Source of the DNA: CAISIP01 sp965278985
Lineage (GTDB): Bacteria; Pseudomonadota; Gammaproteobacteria; Burkholderiales; Burkholderiaceae_C
Reading direction: 5' to 3'
DNA: 64,000 bases
Assembly (NCBI GenBank): GCA_965278985.1
Contig: OZ257131.1
Span: 5,890,001-5,954,000, forward strand
Numbering within the stretch: position 1 is the stretch's first letter; each line of letters begins with the position of its first letter. Shown piece after piece: positions 23,564 through 32,278 of this stretch. The position numbers were made by a program, and so were the translations under genes. Below the pieces are notes generated by a model, which had not been told where the DNA came from, ran no database searches, and worked only from the letters and a program-made list of their open reading frames with translations.

Positions 23564-24574
23564 TCAGTGCCCGCGGTGCTGCCCCGCGCGCCAGCTCCCT
23601 GGCGTGGTCCGGTGCCAGCGCTTGAACGCACGCGTGAACGAGGTCTGTTCCGCATAGCCCAGGCGGGCCGCCACCTCCACCAGGTGCAGCGACCGGTCGG
23701 ACAGCAGCCGCGCGGATTCCTCGCGCCGGAAGTCTTCCACCACCTGGGTGTAGCTGCGGTCGATCTCGGTCAGGCGGCGTTGCAGCGTGCGCTCCGAGAC
23801 ACCGAGCAGCCGTGCCATCTGGCCCGCATCCGCCTGTCCTTTGGCCAGCGCGCCGCGCAGGCGCATGCGCAGCGCACTTTCCAGGGGCGAATCCGCGGGC
23901 TTGTGGACCTGCAGCTGCTGCGCCAGCTGCCGGAGCGTGGCATGCAGGTAGGGATCCGCATCGGCGCAGGGACTCTCCCACGTCTGCGCGGACATGACGA
24001 TCTCGGCGCAGGGATAGCCGTACACCAGGGCCTTGCCGTAGGCGCTATCGCGCCGAGGATCGTGCGCCGGCCGAGGCACCGGTAAACCCACGTGCAGGGG
24101 TGCGAATGCGTCGCCGCCCAGATGGCGCAGGCGGCCCAGGATGGAGGCCAGCGTGAACTCGAAGATGGCCGGCGGCAGGTCCGGCAGGCCCCGCACCTGT
24201 ACCGACCGCACACCTGCATCGAGCGCGTGCACGTCCAGCCACACATCGCTGGCCACCATGGCGAAATGCAGCCGCGCGGACTCGACACATCCGCCCAGCG
24301 TGTCCGCGCTGCCCACCAGGTAGTCCAGCGCACCGAAGGCGCCGAAGGGAATGGCCAGTGCCAGCACCGTGGGCAGTGCCGGGTCGCCGTACTGCGCCAG
24401 CGCGTCCTCCCACAGGGCCAGATAGGACCGTTGCGGAACCAGCGCCGCGGGGTCCTCGGGCAACGGGCCAACGGCCGCGTGGAGGCGCCGCGCATCCAGG
24501 CCCAGCGACACCAACGCCTGCAGCTGGTTGCGCAGTGTGGTGGAGGGCAGCCACGCGGGTCGGGCTTCGGGCAT
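23564..24574 (-). CDS. AraC-family regulator with arabinose-operon-binding-like N-domain
   Basis: 336-residue regulator. The N-terminal 200 residues match the arabinose-binding-type domain of OruR/VirS-like AraC proteins, and the C-terminus carries two helix-turn-helix motifs (QMARLLGVSERTLQRRL, then LVEVAARLGYAEQTSFTRAFKRW). Start taken at MPEARPAW; an alternative ATG lies nine codons upstream. It lies between the flavin monooxygenase gene and the deacylase gene, all on the minus strand; which one it controls is not evident. Confidence 0.88.
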   Translation of the reverse strand: MPEARPAWLPSTTLRNQLQALVSLGLDARRLHAAVGPLPEDPAALVPQRSYLALWEDALAQYGDPALPTVLALAIPFGAFGALDYLVGSADTLGGCVESARLHFAMVASDVWLDVHALDAGVRSVQVRGLPDLPPAIFEFTLASILGRLRHLGGDAFAPLHVGLPVPRPAHDPRRDSAYGKALVYGYPCAEIVMSAQTWESPCADADPYLHATLRQLAQQLQVHKPADSPLESALRMRLRGALAKGQADAGQMARLLGVSERTLQRRLTEIDRSYTQVVEDFRREESARLLSDRSLHLVEVAARLGYAEQTSFTRAFKRWHRTTPGSWRAGQHRGH

Positions 24575-24659
24575 CCGCCGACTGTACGGCGGATGCGGCA
24601 TTCGTATGGACGTCCCGGGAATGGGCAGGCCGGTTGTGCAAGCCGGCGAGGCTGGCCCC

Positions 24660-25682
24660 TTACAGCAGCGCAGCCCTATCGATCGCCGTCCCGACCACGA
24701 ACACGCAGTCGCCCTGCTCGGTGATGGGGATGGCCTTGGTGACCACCACGATGCCGTCGACGGGCGAGCGCAGCAGCTCGGCCGGGCGGTCCGGCCGGTC
24801 CATGAACCACAGGCGCCCCACGGGTTGGCCGGCCTTGACCGGTTCGCCGGGCTCCAGCATCGCCTCGAACATGCCGTCCTCGGGCGAGACCACGATGTTG
24901 CCCGGGTCGCGGCCATCGATGATCACCGCGGGCGGCAGCCCCATCGAGGCACGGGTCTGCACTTCGCCCTTGCACACACCCACGTGCCGCAGCACGTTGT
25001 TGAGCCCGCTCCAGGCCAGCCGGTGCACCGGGGCCGGTGTGCGGCCGCCGCCGCCGAGCTCGGTGGTGATCACGAGCTTGCCCTGGTTCTCGGCCTCCAC
25101 GGGCAGCAGGCCGTTGCCGTTCACGTCGATGTAGAGGTAGTGGAAATCGGTGCACCATGCCTCCATGGCCTCGAGCATCGCCTTGCGCTGCGCCGGGTTG
25201 TCGACCACGTGCATGTGCGAGCAGGGCAGGAAATACGCGCTGCGTCCGCCGGAGTGCATGTCGATCACCACGTCGGCCATCGGGAACAGCACCCGCGTGA
25301 GGTAGTCCGCCAGTTGCTCGTGCGGCGGGCCGTCGGGCCGGCCGGGGAAGGAGCGGTTGAAGTTCGCGCCCGAGGGCCAGTTGCGGGTGTTCGCCTTCGA
25401 GGCCGCGGGGGAGAGCAGCGGGACGATGATGACCCGGCCCGTCACCTGGTCCGGCTGCAGCTCCTGCAGCAGGCGCATCGCGGCGACCTGGCCCTCGTAC
25501 TCGTCGCCATGGTTGCCGGCCAGCACCAGCACGGTCGGGCCCTCGCCGTTGACGATGCAGCCGATGTGGATGAAGGTGCTGGCCCACCCCGCGGTGTTGG
25601 TGATCTTGTTGATCCGCAGGTGACCGATGCGCTTGCCGCTGGCGTCCAGGTCGATGCTGCAGGAGACGGTGGAGGGGCTCAT
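24660..25682 (-). CDS. Aspartoacylase/succinylglutamate desuccinylase-family deacylase (DoeB-like)
   Basis: 340-residue zinc carboxypeptidase-fold amidohydrolase. The metal site is His58 and Glu61 in GNHGDEYEG, plus His143 in DMHSGG; TELGG carries a further conserved Glu. The start MSPSTVSCSIDLDASGKRIGHL and the overall pattern resemble DoeB, which deacetylates N-acetyl-diaminobutyrate in ectoine breakdown. No other ectoine genes are nearby, so the N-acyl substrate is open. The gene is divergent from an SDR gene across a perfect palindrome at 25718-25736. Confidence 0.85.
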   Translation of the reverse strand: MSPSTVSCSIDLDASGKRIGHLRINKITNTAGWASTFIHIGCIVNGEGPTVLVLAGNHGDEYEGQVAAMRLLQELQPDQVTGRVIIVPLLSPAASKANTRNWPSGANFNRSFPGRPDGPPHEQLADYLTRVLFPMADVVIDMHSGGRSAYFLPCSHMHVVDNPAQRKAMLEAMEAWCTDFHYLYIDVNGNGLLPVEAENQGKLVITTELGGGGRTPAPVHRLAWSGLNNVLRHVGVCKGEVQTRASMGLPPAVIIDGRDPGNIVVSPEDGMFEAMLEPGEPVKAGQPVGRLWFMDRPDRPAELLRSPVDGIVVVTKAIPITEQGDCVFVVGTAIDRAALL

Positions 25683-25717
25683 GGGATGCGCTCCGTGGTG
25701 TGGACCGATGGTTTCTA

Positions 25718-25736
25718 ATCGTATATGGTATACGAT
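25718..25736. promoter_or_regulatory. Perfect 19-base palindrome, GntR-type operator candidate
   Basis: ATCGTATATGGTATACGAT is an 8-3-8 perfect inverted repeat in an A/T-rich stretch between divergent genes (deacylase on minus, SDR on plus). GTATAC-type arms are typical of FCD-subfamily GntR regulators. It lies 35 bases from the deacylase start and 31 from the SDR start, so it could control both. No GntR gene is present in the window. Confidence 0.65.
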
Positions 25737-25767
25737 CTACACACTTTTAGCCTTACGGGCCACCGCC

Positions 25768-26499
25768 ATGCACCGCTTCGACAACCAGGTCGTCCTCATC
25801 ACCGGCGGAGCGCGCGGCCTGGGTGCCGCGCAGGCGCGGCGGCTCGTCGCCGAAGGGGCACGGGTCGTCGTCGCGGACATCCTGGTCGAGGAGGGCCGCG
25901 CCACGGCCGCCGCACTCGGCGCCGCCGCGCAGTTCGTGGAACTGGACGTGGGCGACGAGACGCAGTGGGTGGAGGCTGTCGCAGCGGCCGAGAAGCTCGG
26001 GCCGCTCAACGGACTGGTCAACAACGCAGGCATCTTCAAGCCGCTGCCGATCGCGCAGACCGATGCGGCGCTCTACAACTTCCATGTGCGTGTGAACCAG
26101 CTCGGCACCTACCTGGGCATGCGTGCCTGCGTGCCGGCCTTCGAGCGCAGCGGCGGCGGGGCCATCGTCAACATCTCGTCCGCCGCCGGGCTGATCGGTG
26201 TGCCGAATGCCATCGCCTACACCGCCACCAAGTGGGCCGTGCGCGGCATGACCAAGGCGGCCGCCAAGGAACTGGGTGACCGCAACATCCGCGTCAATTC
26301 GGTCCATCCCGGCATGGTCGATACCGATCTGCTGCGCGAACGCGATGCGGCCTTGAACCTGGCCTACGCCCAGAACCAGCCCATCAAGCGCCTGGGCACG
26401 GCCGACGAGATCGCCGGCCTGGTGCTGTTCCTGCTCAGCGCGGAGGCCCGCTACATGACGGGCGCCGAACTGGCCATGGACGGCGGGCGCACGTTGTGA
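25768..26499 (+). CDS. Short-chain dehydrogenase/reductase
   Basis: 243-residue classical SDR. The cofactor motif is TGGARGLG, NNAG is present, and the catalytic Ser and YTATK motif (Tyr-x3-Lys) are in place; the tail ends MTGAELAMDGG. Asp in VVVADI at the end of strand 2 favours NAD over NADP. Cytoplasmic; oxidises or reduces an alcohol/ketone of unknown identity. It begins 31 bases after the palindrome and is followed after 37 bases by an FMO-like gene, probably as one operon. Confidence 0.92.
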   Translation: MHRFDNQVVLITGGARGLGAAQARRLVAEGARVVVADILVEEGRATAAALGAAAQFVELDVGDETQWVEAVAAAEKLGPLNGLVNNAGIFKPLPIAQTDAALYNFHVRVNQLGTYLGMRACVPAFERSGGGAIVNISSAAGLIGVPNAIAYTATKWAVRGMTKAAAKELGDRNIRVNSVHPGMVDTDLLRERDAALNLAYAQNQPIKRLGTADEIAGLVLFLLSAEARYMTGAELAMDGGRTL

Positions 26500-26536
26500 T
26501 GCCTCGCGCGGCGAAGCAAGCCATTGCGGGGACCCC

Positions 26537-28354
26537 ATGCACCTGACGCCTCTGACGCCCCTTTCCCACGCCACACAGGCTGTGCAGGAATGGCTGGAAG
26601 GCTTCGACGCGGCATTGCAGGCCCGGGATGTCGGGCGCGCCGCCGTGATGTTCGAAGAGGGCGCGTACTGGCGCGACCTGCTGGCCTTCACCTGGAACCT
26701 GAAGACCATCGAGGGCGTGCGCGGTATCGAAGCCCTGCTCCAGGACAACATCGACCGCGTCGCGCCACGGAACTGGCGCCTCGAACAAGGGCAGGCCAGG
26801 CAGACCGAGGACGGCGTCGAGGCCTGGCTCGACGTGGACACTGCCGACGGCCGCGCCAAGGCCCATGTCCGGCTCCGCAACGGCCGTTGCTGGACGCTAT
26901 TCACGGCGCTGCGCGAACTGCGGGGCCACGAGGAGCGCAAGGGTCGGAATCGCTGGCGCGGAACCGATCACCACTACGGTGCGGGCCGCCAGAGCTGGCT
27001 CGACATGCAGGAGGCGGAACGCGCACGCATGGGCACCACCGCGCAACCCTATGTGCTCATCGTCGGAGGCGGCCAGGGCGGCCTTGCGCTTGCCGCGCGC
27101 CTGCGCCGACTGTCGGTGCCGGCGTTGGTGATCGACAGCCTTCCGCGGCCGGGCGATGCGTGGAGGCGCCGCTACAAGTCGCTGTGCCTGCACGATCCCG
27201 TCTGGTACGACCACCTGCCGTATCTGCCGTTTCCGGATGACTGGCCCGTGTTCACGCCCAGGGACAAGCTGGCCGATTGGCTGGAGGCCTACGCGAAGGT
27301 CATGGAGATCCACTTCTGGGGCGAGACCACGGCTCGCAGCGCGCGCTTCGACGAAGCATCCGGCACGTGGGAGGTCCACGCCACCCGGGGCGGCAGCGAG
27401 GTCGTGCTACGCCCCACGCAGCTGGTGTTCGCCCTGGGCGTGTCGGGCTACCCCATCGTTCCGACCTTCCCCGGCCAGGAGACCTTCGGCGGCACGCAAC
27501 ACCATTCGAGCGCCCACCCGGGCGGCGCGGCGTGGCGCGGCAAACGCTGCGTGGTGGTGGGCGCCAACAACTCCGCCCACGACATCTGCGCGGACCTGTG
27601 GGAGCACGGTGCGGAGGTCGCGATGGTCCAGCGGTCCTCGACCCTCGTGGTGCGGTCGGACACGTACTTCCAGCATGTCACCGGCAAACTCTACTCCGAG
27701 GATGCGCTGGATGCCGGCATCGACACGGACCGGGCCGACCTCATCCAGGCCTCGGTCCCGCTGCGCCTGGCAGCCACCTTGGCCGTGCCGGTCTGGGAGG
27801 AGATCGCACGCGCCGATGCGCCGTTCTACGACCGCCTGCGCGCGGTGGGTTTCCAGCTCGATTTCGGTGAGGACGGATCGGGCCTGGCCGGCAAATACCT
27901 GCGGCGCGGGTCCGGCTACTACATCGACGTCGGCGCGTCCGAGCTGGTCGCCAACGGCCAGATCGCTCTGCGCAGCGGCGTAGGCATCGCGCGGATCGAA
28001 CCCGATGCCGTGGTCCTCGACAGCGGCGAACGCCTGCCCGCGGACCTCATCGTCTACGCCACCGGTTACGGCTCCATGAACGAATGGGTCGCCGAGATCT
28101 GCTCCCCCGAAGTGGCCGACCGCGTGGGCATGTGCTGGGGCCTGGGATCGGACACGCAGCGCGACCCTGGCCCGTGGGAAGGCGAGCTGCGCAACATGTG
28201 GAAGCCCACGCACCAGCCGCACCTGTGGTTCCACGGCGGCAACCTCTGCCAGTCGCGCCACTTCTCGCTGTACCTGGCGCTGCAATTGAAGGCGCGCTAC
28301 GAGGGCATCGTCACGCCGGTCTGGGGCATGGAGCCGGTGCACCACCGGCGATAA
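26537..28354 (+). CDS. Flavin-containing monooxygenase-like protein with SnoaL-like N-domain
   Basis: 605-residue protein. The first 130 or so residues look like an NTF2/SnoaL-type fold (EWLEGFDAALQARDVGRAAV, then YWRDLLAF). The rest is an FMO/YUCCA-like oxidoreductase with FAD motif VLIVGGGQGGLALAARL near residue 173, an NADPH motif VVVGANNSAHDICADLWEHG and the late ATGYGSM motif. It probably oxygenates a soft nucleophile or performs Baeyer-Villiger-like chemistry. Operon partner of the SDR gene. The last 44 bases overlap the convergent aldo/keto reductase gene. Confidence 0.88.
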   Translation: MHLTPLTPLSHATQAVQEWLEGFDAALQARDVGRAAVMFEEGAYWRDLLAFTWNLKTIEGVRGIEALLQDNIDRVAPRNWRLEQGQARQTEDGVEAWLDVDTADGRAKAHVRLRNGRCWTLFTALRELRGHEERKGRNRWRGTDHHYGAGRQSWLDMQEAERARMGTTAQPYVLIVGGGQGGLALAARLRRLSVPALVIDSLPRPGDAWRRRYKSLCLHDPVWYDHLPYLPFPDDWPVFTPRDKLADWLEAYAKVMEIHFWGETTARSARFDEASGTWEVHATRGGSEVVLRPTQLVFALGVSGYPIVPTFPGQETFGGTQHHSSAHPGGAAWRGKRCVVVGANNSAHDICADLWEHGAEVAMVQRSSTLVVRSDTYFQHVTGKLYSEDALDAGIDTDRADLIQASVPLRLAATLAVPVWEEIARADAPFYDRLRAVGFQLDFGEDGSGLAGKYLRRGSGYYIDVGASELVANGQIALRSGVGIARIEPDAVVLDSGERLPADLIVYATGYGSMNEWVAEICSPEVADRVGMCWGLGSDTQRDPGPWEGELRNMWKPTHQPHLWFHGGNLCQSRHFSLYLALQLKARYEGIVTPVWGMEPVHHRR

Positions 28355-29534
28355 CAGCACGCTGCTGCTTCACGTCTTCGGCATGCCCGGGACGCCGTTC
28401 AGGTTTCGTCATGCCTTGCCACTGTTCGGACCAAGACTGCACAGGGTTGCCACCGAAGACCACGTGCTGGCGAGCGGGAGGAGTGAACAGGCCATACAGC
28501 ATCTTCTGTGGCGTGGCACTGGCCCGTTCCAACTCGGCAAGATGCGCGTCCGACAGGCGGATGTCCAGCGCCGCGATGTTGTCTTGCAGCTGCGTGACCC
28601 TGCTCACGCCCATCAAGGTCGACGACACGCCGGGGCGCTGGACGACCCATGCCAGCGCCACGCGCGCAGCCGACTCGCCGCAGGCTGCGGCCACGCGCGC
28701 GACTGCTTCGACGATGCCCCAGTTCCGATCGGTGAACAGCGCATCGCCGAACGGGTTGGCGCCGTCCAGCCGCTTGTCATCGGCAGGTCGCTCTGCCTCG
28801 CGGCTCGCGGCGTCCCGGGGCAAGCCTGCGTCGCGCGGCGCTGCGGCGGCCACCGTGGCCCGGTCGTACTTGCCGGTCAGCAACCCGAACGCCAATGGAC
28901 TCCACGGTTGCACGGCCATGCCGAATTCGGCCGCCAGCGGAACAAATTCTTCTTCGATGTCGCGGTTCACCAGCGAGTAGAAATACTGCAAGGCGATCGG
29001 AGCCGGCTGCCCGCGGGCTGCGGCCAGCGTGGCGACTTTGGCAACGTACCAGGCCGGCGTGTTCGAGATGCCCCAGTACCGCACTTTGCCCGCCCGGATC
29101 AGGTTGCCCATCGTTTCCAGCAGTTCCTCCGCGGGAGTGACCGCGTCCCAGACATGCACCCAGAGCATGTCCACGTAGTCCGTCCGCAAGCGCCTGAGGG
29201 ATCCTTCCAACGCTGCCCGGACATGCCTGGCGCCATTGCCGCCTGCATGAACGCCCTGCCCCGTGGAGAAGCCGGATTTGGTGGCGATGATGATCGCGTC
29301 GCGCGACGCGCGTTCGGCCATGAACTTGCCCAGCATCTCCTCGCTGCGGCCGCCCGCGTACACATCGGCCGTGTCCACGAAGTTGCCACCAGCGTCCAGG
29401 TAGGCGCTGAAGATGTCGCGCGAGGTGGCATCGCCCGATCCCCAGCGCGCCGTGCCGAAGGTCATCGTCCCCAAAGCCAGCGGGCTCACGGCGAGGCCCG
29501 AGCGGCCCAGCGTGCGGTAATTTGTCAGTGACAT
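28311..29534 (-). CDS. Aldo/keto reductase
   Basis: NADPH-dependent (beta/alpha)8-barrel reductase starting MSLTNYRTLGRSGLAVSPLALGTMTFG. Catalytic residues appear as DTADVYAGGRSEEMLG (Asp, Tyr), IATKSGF (Lys) and LWVHVWD (His). At 407 residues it is longer than the usual 330-350: the last 45 or so residues (after LFTPPARQH) are Pro/Arg-rich and the final 15 are antisense to the end of the FMO-like gene. That suggests a lost original stop. Divergent from the LysR gene at 29637. Confidence 0.9.
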   Translation of the reverse strand: MSLTNYRTLGRSGLAVSPLALGTMTFGTARWGSGDATSRDIFSAYLDAGGNFVDTADVYAGGRSEEMLGKFMAERASRDAIIIATKSGFSTGQGVHAGGNGARHVRAALEGSLRRLRTDYVDMLWVHVWDAVTPAEELLETMGNLIRAGKVRYWGISNTPAWYVAKVATLAAARGQPAPIALQYFYSLVNRDIEEEFVPLAAEFGMAVQPWSPLAFGLLTGKYDRATVAAAAPRDAGLPRDAASREAERPADDKRLDGANPFGDALFTDRNWGIVEAVARVAAACGESAARVALAWVVQRPGVSSTLMGVSRVTQLQDNIAALDIRLSDAHLAELERASATPQKMLYGLFTPPARQHVVFGGNPVQSWSEQWQGMTKPERRPGHAEDVKQQRAVIAGGAPAPCPRPA

Positions 29535-29636
29535 GGTCGTTCCTGTTGCATGGATCGACCGAGCATACGGAGCCTTCCGCAATCGAAATAGCTCCTCAAT
29601 CTGCATGATTTGTGAAGTGTGGCTTCATACTCCCGC

Positions 29637-30539
29637 ATGGCTCCGGAGCTGCTTCCCCTCATCGCCGCATTCGAGCGCGTCGCGCACCATGCGAGCTTTA
29701 CCCGCGCTGCAGCGGAGCTTGGCGTTTCGCCGTCGGCGCTGTCGCAGAACCTGCGTAGCTTGGAGGCGCGGCTGGGCGTGCGCTTGCTCGATCGCTCGAC
29801 CCGGCGCGTGGGTGTCACGGAGATCGGGCAGGGCTTCCTGCTGGAAGCGCGCCGTGGCCTCGCGGCGCTTGCGACGGCGGTGGACGGCCTCGATGAACTG
29901 CGGGACCAGCCCTCGGGCCTTCTGCGCCTGACCCTTTCGCGCACCGCCGCCGATCTTGTCGTGCTGCCACATCTCACGCCGTTCCTGGAAGCGTTTCCGG
30001 CCATCACGCTGGAGCTTGACTGCGACAACACGCTGGTCGATCTCGTCGCCAGCGGGTTCGATGCGGGCATCCGGCTTGGCGAAAACCTCGCACAGGACGT
30101 CGTGGCCACGCCGATCGGTGGCCCCCAGCGCATGGCGACGGTCGCGGCTCCGCGCTATCTGGAGGGCCGAACCGCGCCGCGCGTCCCGGCCGACCTCATG
30201 CAGCACCGCTGCGTCAACGTGCGGCTGGATGGTGGGCTGTATCGCTGGGAGTACACGCACAAAGGGCACCGCGTCGATATCCAGGTGGGCGGCGCGCTGA
30301 TTGCACGCGATGGCGACACCCTGCTCAGCGCCATTCGTTCGGGTGCCGGCATCGGCCTGGCGTTCGAGTCGCAGGTCCAGGACGAACTCTCCGCTGGCCG
30401 GCTCGTGCCGCTGCTCAAGGCCTGGTGGCCGACGTTTCCCGGGTTCTACGTCTATCACCCGAGCCGCGTCCACATGCCGCGAAAGCTGAGCGCATTCATC
30501 GAGTTCATGAAGCAGCGTCTGAACGCGAAAGTGGAGTGA
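29637..30539 (+). CDS. LysR-family regulator divergent from the aldo/keto reductase
   Basis: 300-residue LysR protein; N-terminal HTH reads FTRAAAELGVSPSALSQNLR. Start taken at the ATG giving MAPELLPLIAAFERV; an in-frame GTG six codons upstream is an alternative. The 102-base gap to the aldo/keto reductase gene is the expected shared control region and contains AATC-TGCAT-GATT. It probably regulates that reductase. Its 3' end overlaps the convergent LysR gene by 35 bases. Confidence 0.9.
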   Translation: MAPELLPLIAAFERVAHHASFTRAAAELGVSPSALSQNLRSLEARLGVRLLDRSTRRVGVTEIGQGFLLEARRGLAALATAVDGLDELRDQPSGLLRLTLSRTAADLVVLPHLTPFLEAFPAITLELDCDNTLVDLVASGFDAGIRLGENLAQDVVATPIGGPQRMATVAAPRYLEGRTAPRVPADLMQHRCVNVRLDGGLYRWEYTHKGHRVDIQVGGALIARDGDTLLSAIRSGAGIGLAFESQVQDELSAGRLVPLLKAWWPTFPGFYVYHPSRVHMPRKLSAFIEFMKQRLNAKVE

Positions 30540-31458
30540 TTCCGACAGGCGCCGCCCATGGCGCCTGCGCGAACTGTTTCGCCAGGTAGTCGATAAGCAC
30601 CTGCACACGCGCCGGCCGCGCGCGGCTGGGCGGGGTGACGATGTGCAGCGCAATGGGCGGCGCCGTCCACTGCGGCATCACGTTCACCAGCCGTCCGGCC
30701 TGCAGCTCCTGCCAGACGAGGAACTCGGGTTGCAGCGCGAGCCCCAGCCCCGCCAGCAGTGCGGGGGTCAGTGCCTCGGCGTTGTTCACGCGCAGGGGTG
30801 AGGTGATGCCGATGGCGTATTCGCCATGTCGAGCGTGCGTGAAGCGCCAGGCCTCGCCCCAGCGCGATCGCGTGTAGAACAACACGCGGTGCTTGGCCAG
30901 GTCGCGCGGGTGCGCCGGCCGGCCGTGCTGTTCGAAGTAGGCGGGGGCGCCCACCAGCAGGATGCGCACGGTGCACAGCCGCAGCGCCAGGAGGCTGGAG
31001 TCGGCCAGCGTGGAGATGCGCAACGCCATGTCGAAGCCCTGCGCCACCAGGTCGGTCTGCTCGTCGCTGAAGTCCAGCTCCAGGGCCACCTCGGGGTACT
31101 GCGCCATGAAGCCCGGCAGCGTGGGCGCCAGGTGCGCGGTGCCGAAGGACATGGGTGCTGCCACGCGCACCAGCCCGCGCGGGGTCTCGGACTGCGCCGT
31201 CACCTCGTTCTCCACCGCCTCGCCCTCGGCCAGGATGCGCGCGGCGCGCTCCAGGGCGCCGCGCCCGCTCTCGGTCAGCGACATGCGCCGCGAGGTGCGG
31301 TGGAACAGGGCCGTCTTGAGCCGCCTCTCCAGCCGCGTGATGGCCTTGGACACCGTGGCCTGCGACAGCATGAACTCGGCGGCCGTGCGTGCGAAGGAGC
31401 CGGTTTCGGCCACCTTGGCGAAGATCGCCCAGGCTTCCAGGTCGGGGAGTTTTTTCAT
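30505..31458 (-). CDS. LysR-family regulator divergent from pirin
   Basis: 317-residue LysR protein of the CrgA/YafC-like branch: KKLPDLEAWAIFAKVAETGS then AEFMLSQATVSKAITRLERR. Divergent from the pirin gene with a 115-base gap that contains an unusually A/T-rich tandem repeat (31478-31495). It likely controls pirin and possibly the genes beyond. The C-terminal 11 residues or so are encoded antisense to the neighbouring LysR gene. Confidence 0.9.
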   Translation of the reverse strand: MKKLPDLEAWAIFAKVAETGSFARTAAEFMLSQATVSKAITRLERRLKTALFHRTSRRMSLTESGRGALERAARILAEGEAVENEVTAQSETPRGLVRVAAPMSFGTAHLAPTLPGFMAQYPEVALELDFSDEQTDLVAQGFDMALRISTLADSSLLALRLCTVRILLVGAPAYFEQHGRPAHPRDLAKHRVLFYTRSRWGEAWRFTHARHGEYAIGITSPLRVNNAEALTPALLAGLGLALQPEFLVWQELQAGRLVNVMPQWTAPPIALHIVTPPSRARPARVQVLIDYLAKQFAQAPWAAPVGITPLSRSDAAS

Positions 31459-31477
31459 GGCGATTTTGGAATGGATG

Positions 31478-31495
31478 ATTTTCTATATTTTCTAT
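31478..31495. promoter_or_regulatory. Tandem ATTTTCTAT repeat in the lysR-pirin control region
   Basis: Two perfect head-to-tail 9-base copies, followed by a partial third (TTTCTTAT), in an A/T-rich island that contrasts sharply with the surrounding GC-rich DNA. It starts 20 bases upstream of the lysR start and ends 79 bases before pirin. Candidate binding site or promoter element for either gene. Confidence 0.45.
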
Positions 31496-31573
31496 TTTCT
31501 TATTGATGGGGAAGGCCTATCTTCGCTGCATCAGCAACCCGGAAAGCATCCGGAACCCACCAGGAGCCGCACC

Positions 31574-32275
31574 ATGATCGAACGCAGACCTTTCTCCCAA
31601 CTCGGTGGCGAGAACCACGGTTGGCTGGATGCCAAGCACCATTTTTCGTTTGCCGGTTACCACGACCCGGCCCGCATGCACTGGGGTGCGCTGCGCGTGT
31701 GGAACGACGACACCATCGCCGCCGGCACAGGCTTCCCGCCCCATCACCATGCGGACATGGAGATCATCACTTACGTGCGGGACGGCGCCATCACGCACCA
31801 GGACAACATGGGCAACCAGGGCCGCACCGAGGCGGGTGACGTGCAGGTGATGAGCGCGGGCACCGGCATCCGCCATTCCGAGTTCAACCGCGAGAGCGAC
31901 ACCACGCGCATCTTCCAGATCTGGATCATGCCCAACAGCCGCGGCGAGCCGCCGGCCTGGGGTGCCAAGCCCTTCCCCAAGGGCGAGCGCGCCGGGCAAT
32001 TCGTGCCCCTGGCCAGCGGCATGCACGGTGACGGCGATGCACTGCCCATCCGCGCCGATGCCCGCGTGCTGGGCGCCACCCTGGGCGCCGGCACGGCCAC
32101 CGAATACGCGCTGGGCGCAGGCCGCTACGCCTACCTGGTGGTGGCCAAGGGCCGCGTGGAGGTGGACGGCGTGACGCTGGACGCCCGCGACGGTGCCGCC
32201 ATCCACGACATGCAGACGCTCCACGTCACGGCGCTCGAAGACGCCGAGCTGGTGCTGGTGGACGCAGGGGCCTGA
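31574..32275 (+). CDS. Pirin-family bicupin protein
   Basis: 233-residue YhhW-type pirin. The N-terminal cupin holds the metal ligands in GFPPHHHADMEIITYV (two His), a His/Glu pair in GTGIRHSEFN, and the C-terminal cupin is typical. Members can act as quercetin 2,3-dioxygenase or redox-sensing proteins; the true role is rarely known. Only three bases separate it from the AraC-type gene, so they are cotranscribed, and the LysR gene is divergent. Cytoplasmic. Confidence 0.92.
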   Translation: MIERRPFSQLGGENHGWLDAKHHFSFAGYHDPARMHWGALRVWNDDTIAAGTGFPPHHHADMEIITYVRDGAITHQDNMGNQGRTEAGDVQVMSAGTGIRHSEFNRESDTTRIFQIWIMPNSRGEPPAWGAKPFPKGERAGQFVPLASGMHGDGDALPIRADARVLGATLGAGTATEYALGAGRYAYLVVAKGRVEVDGVTLDARDGAAIHDMQTLHVTALEDAELVLVDAGA

Positions 32276-32278
32276 GCC

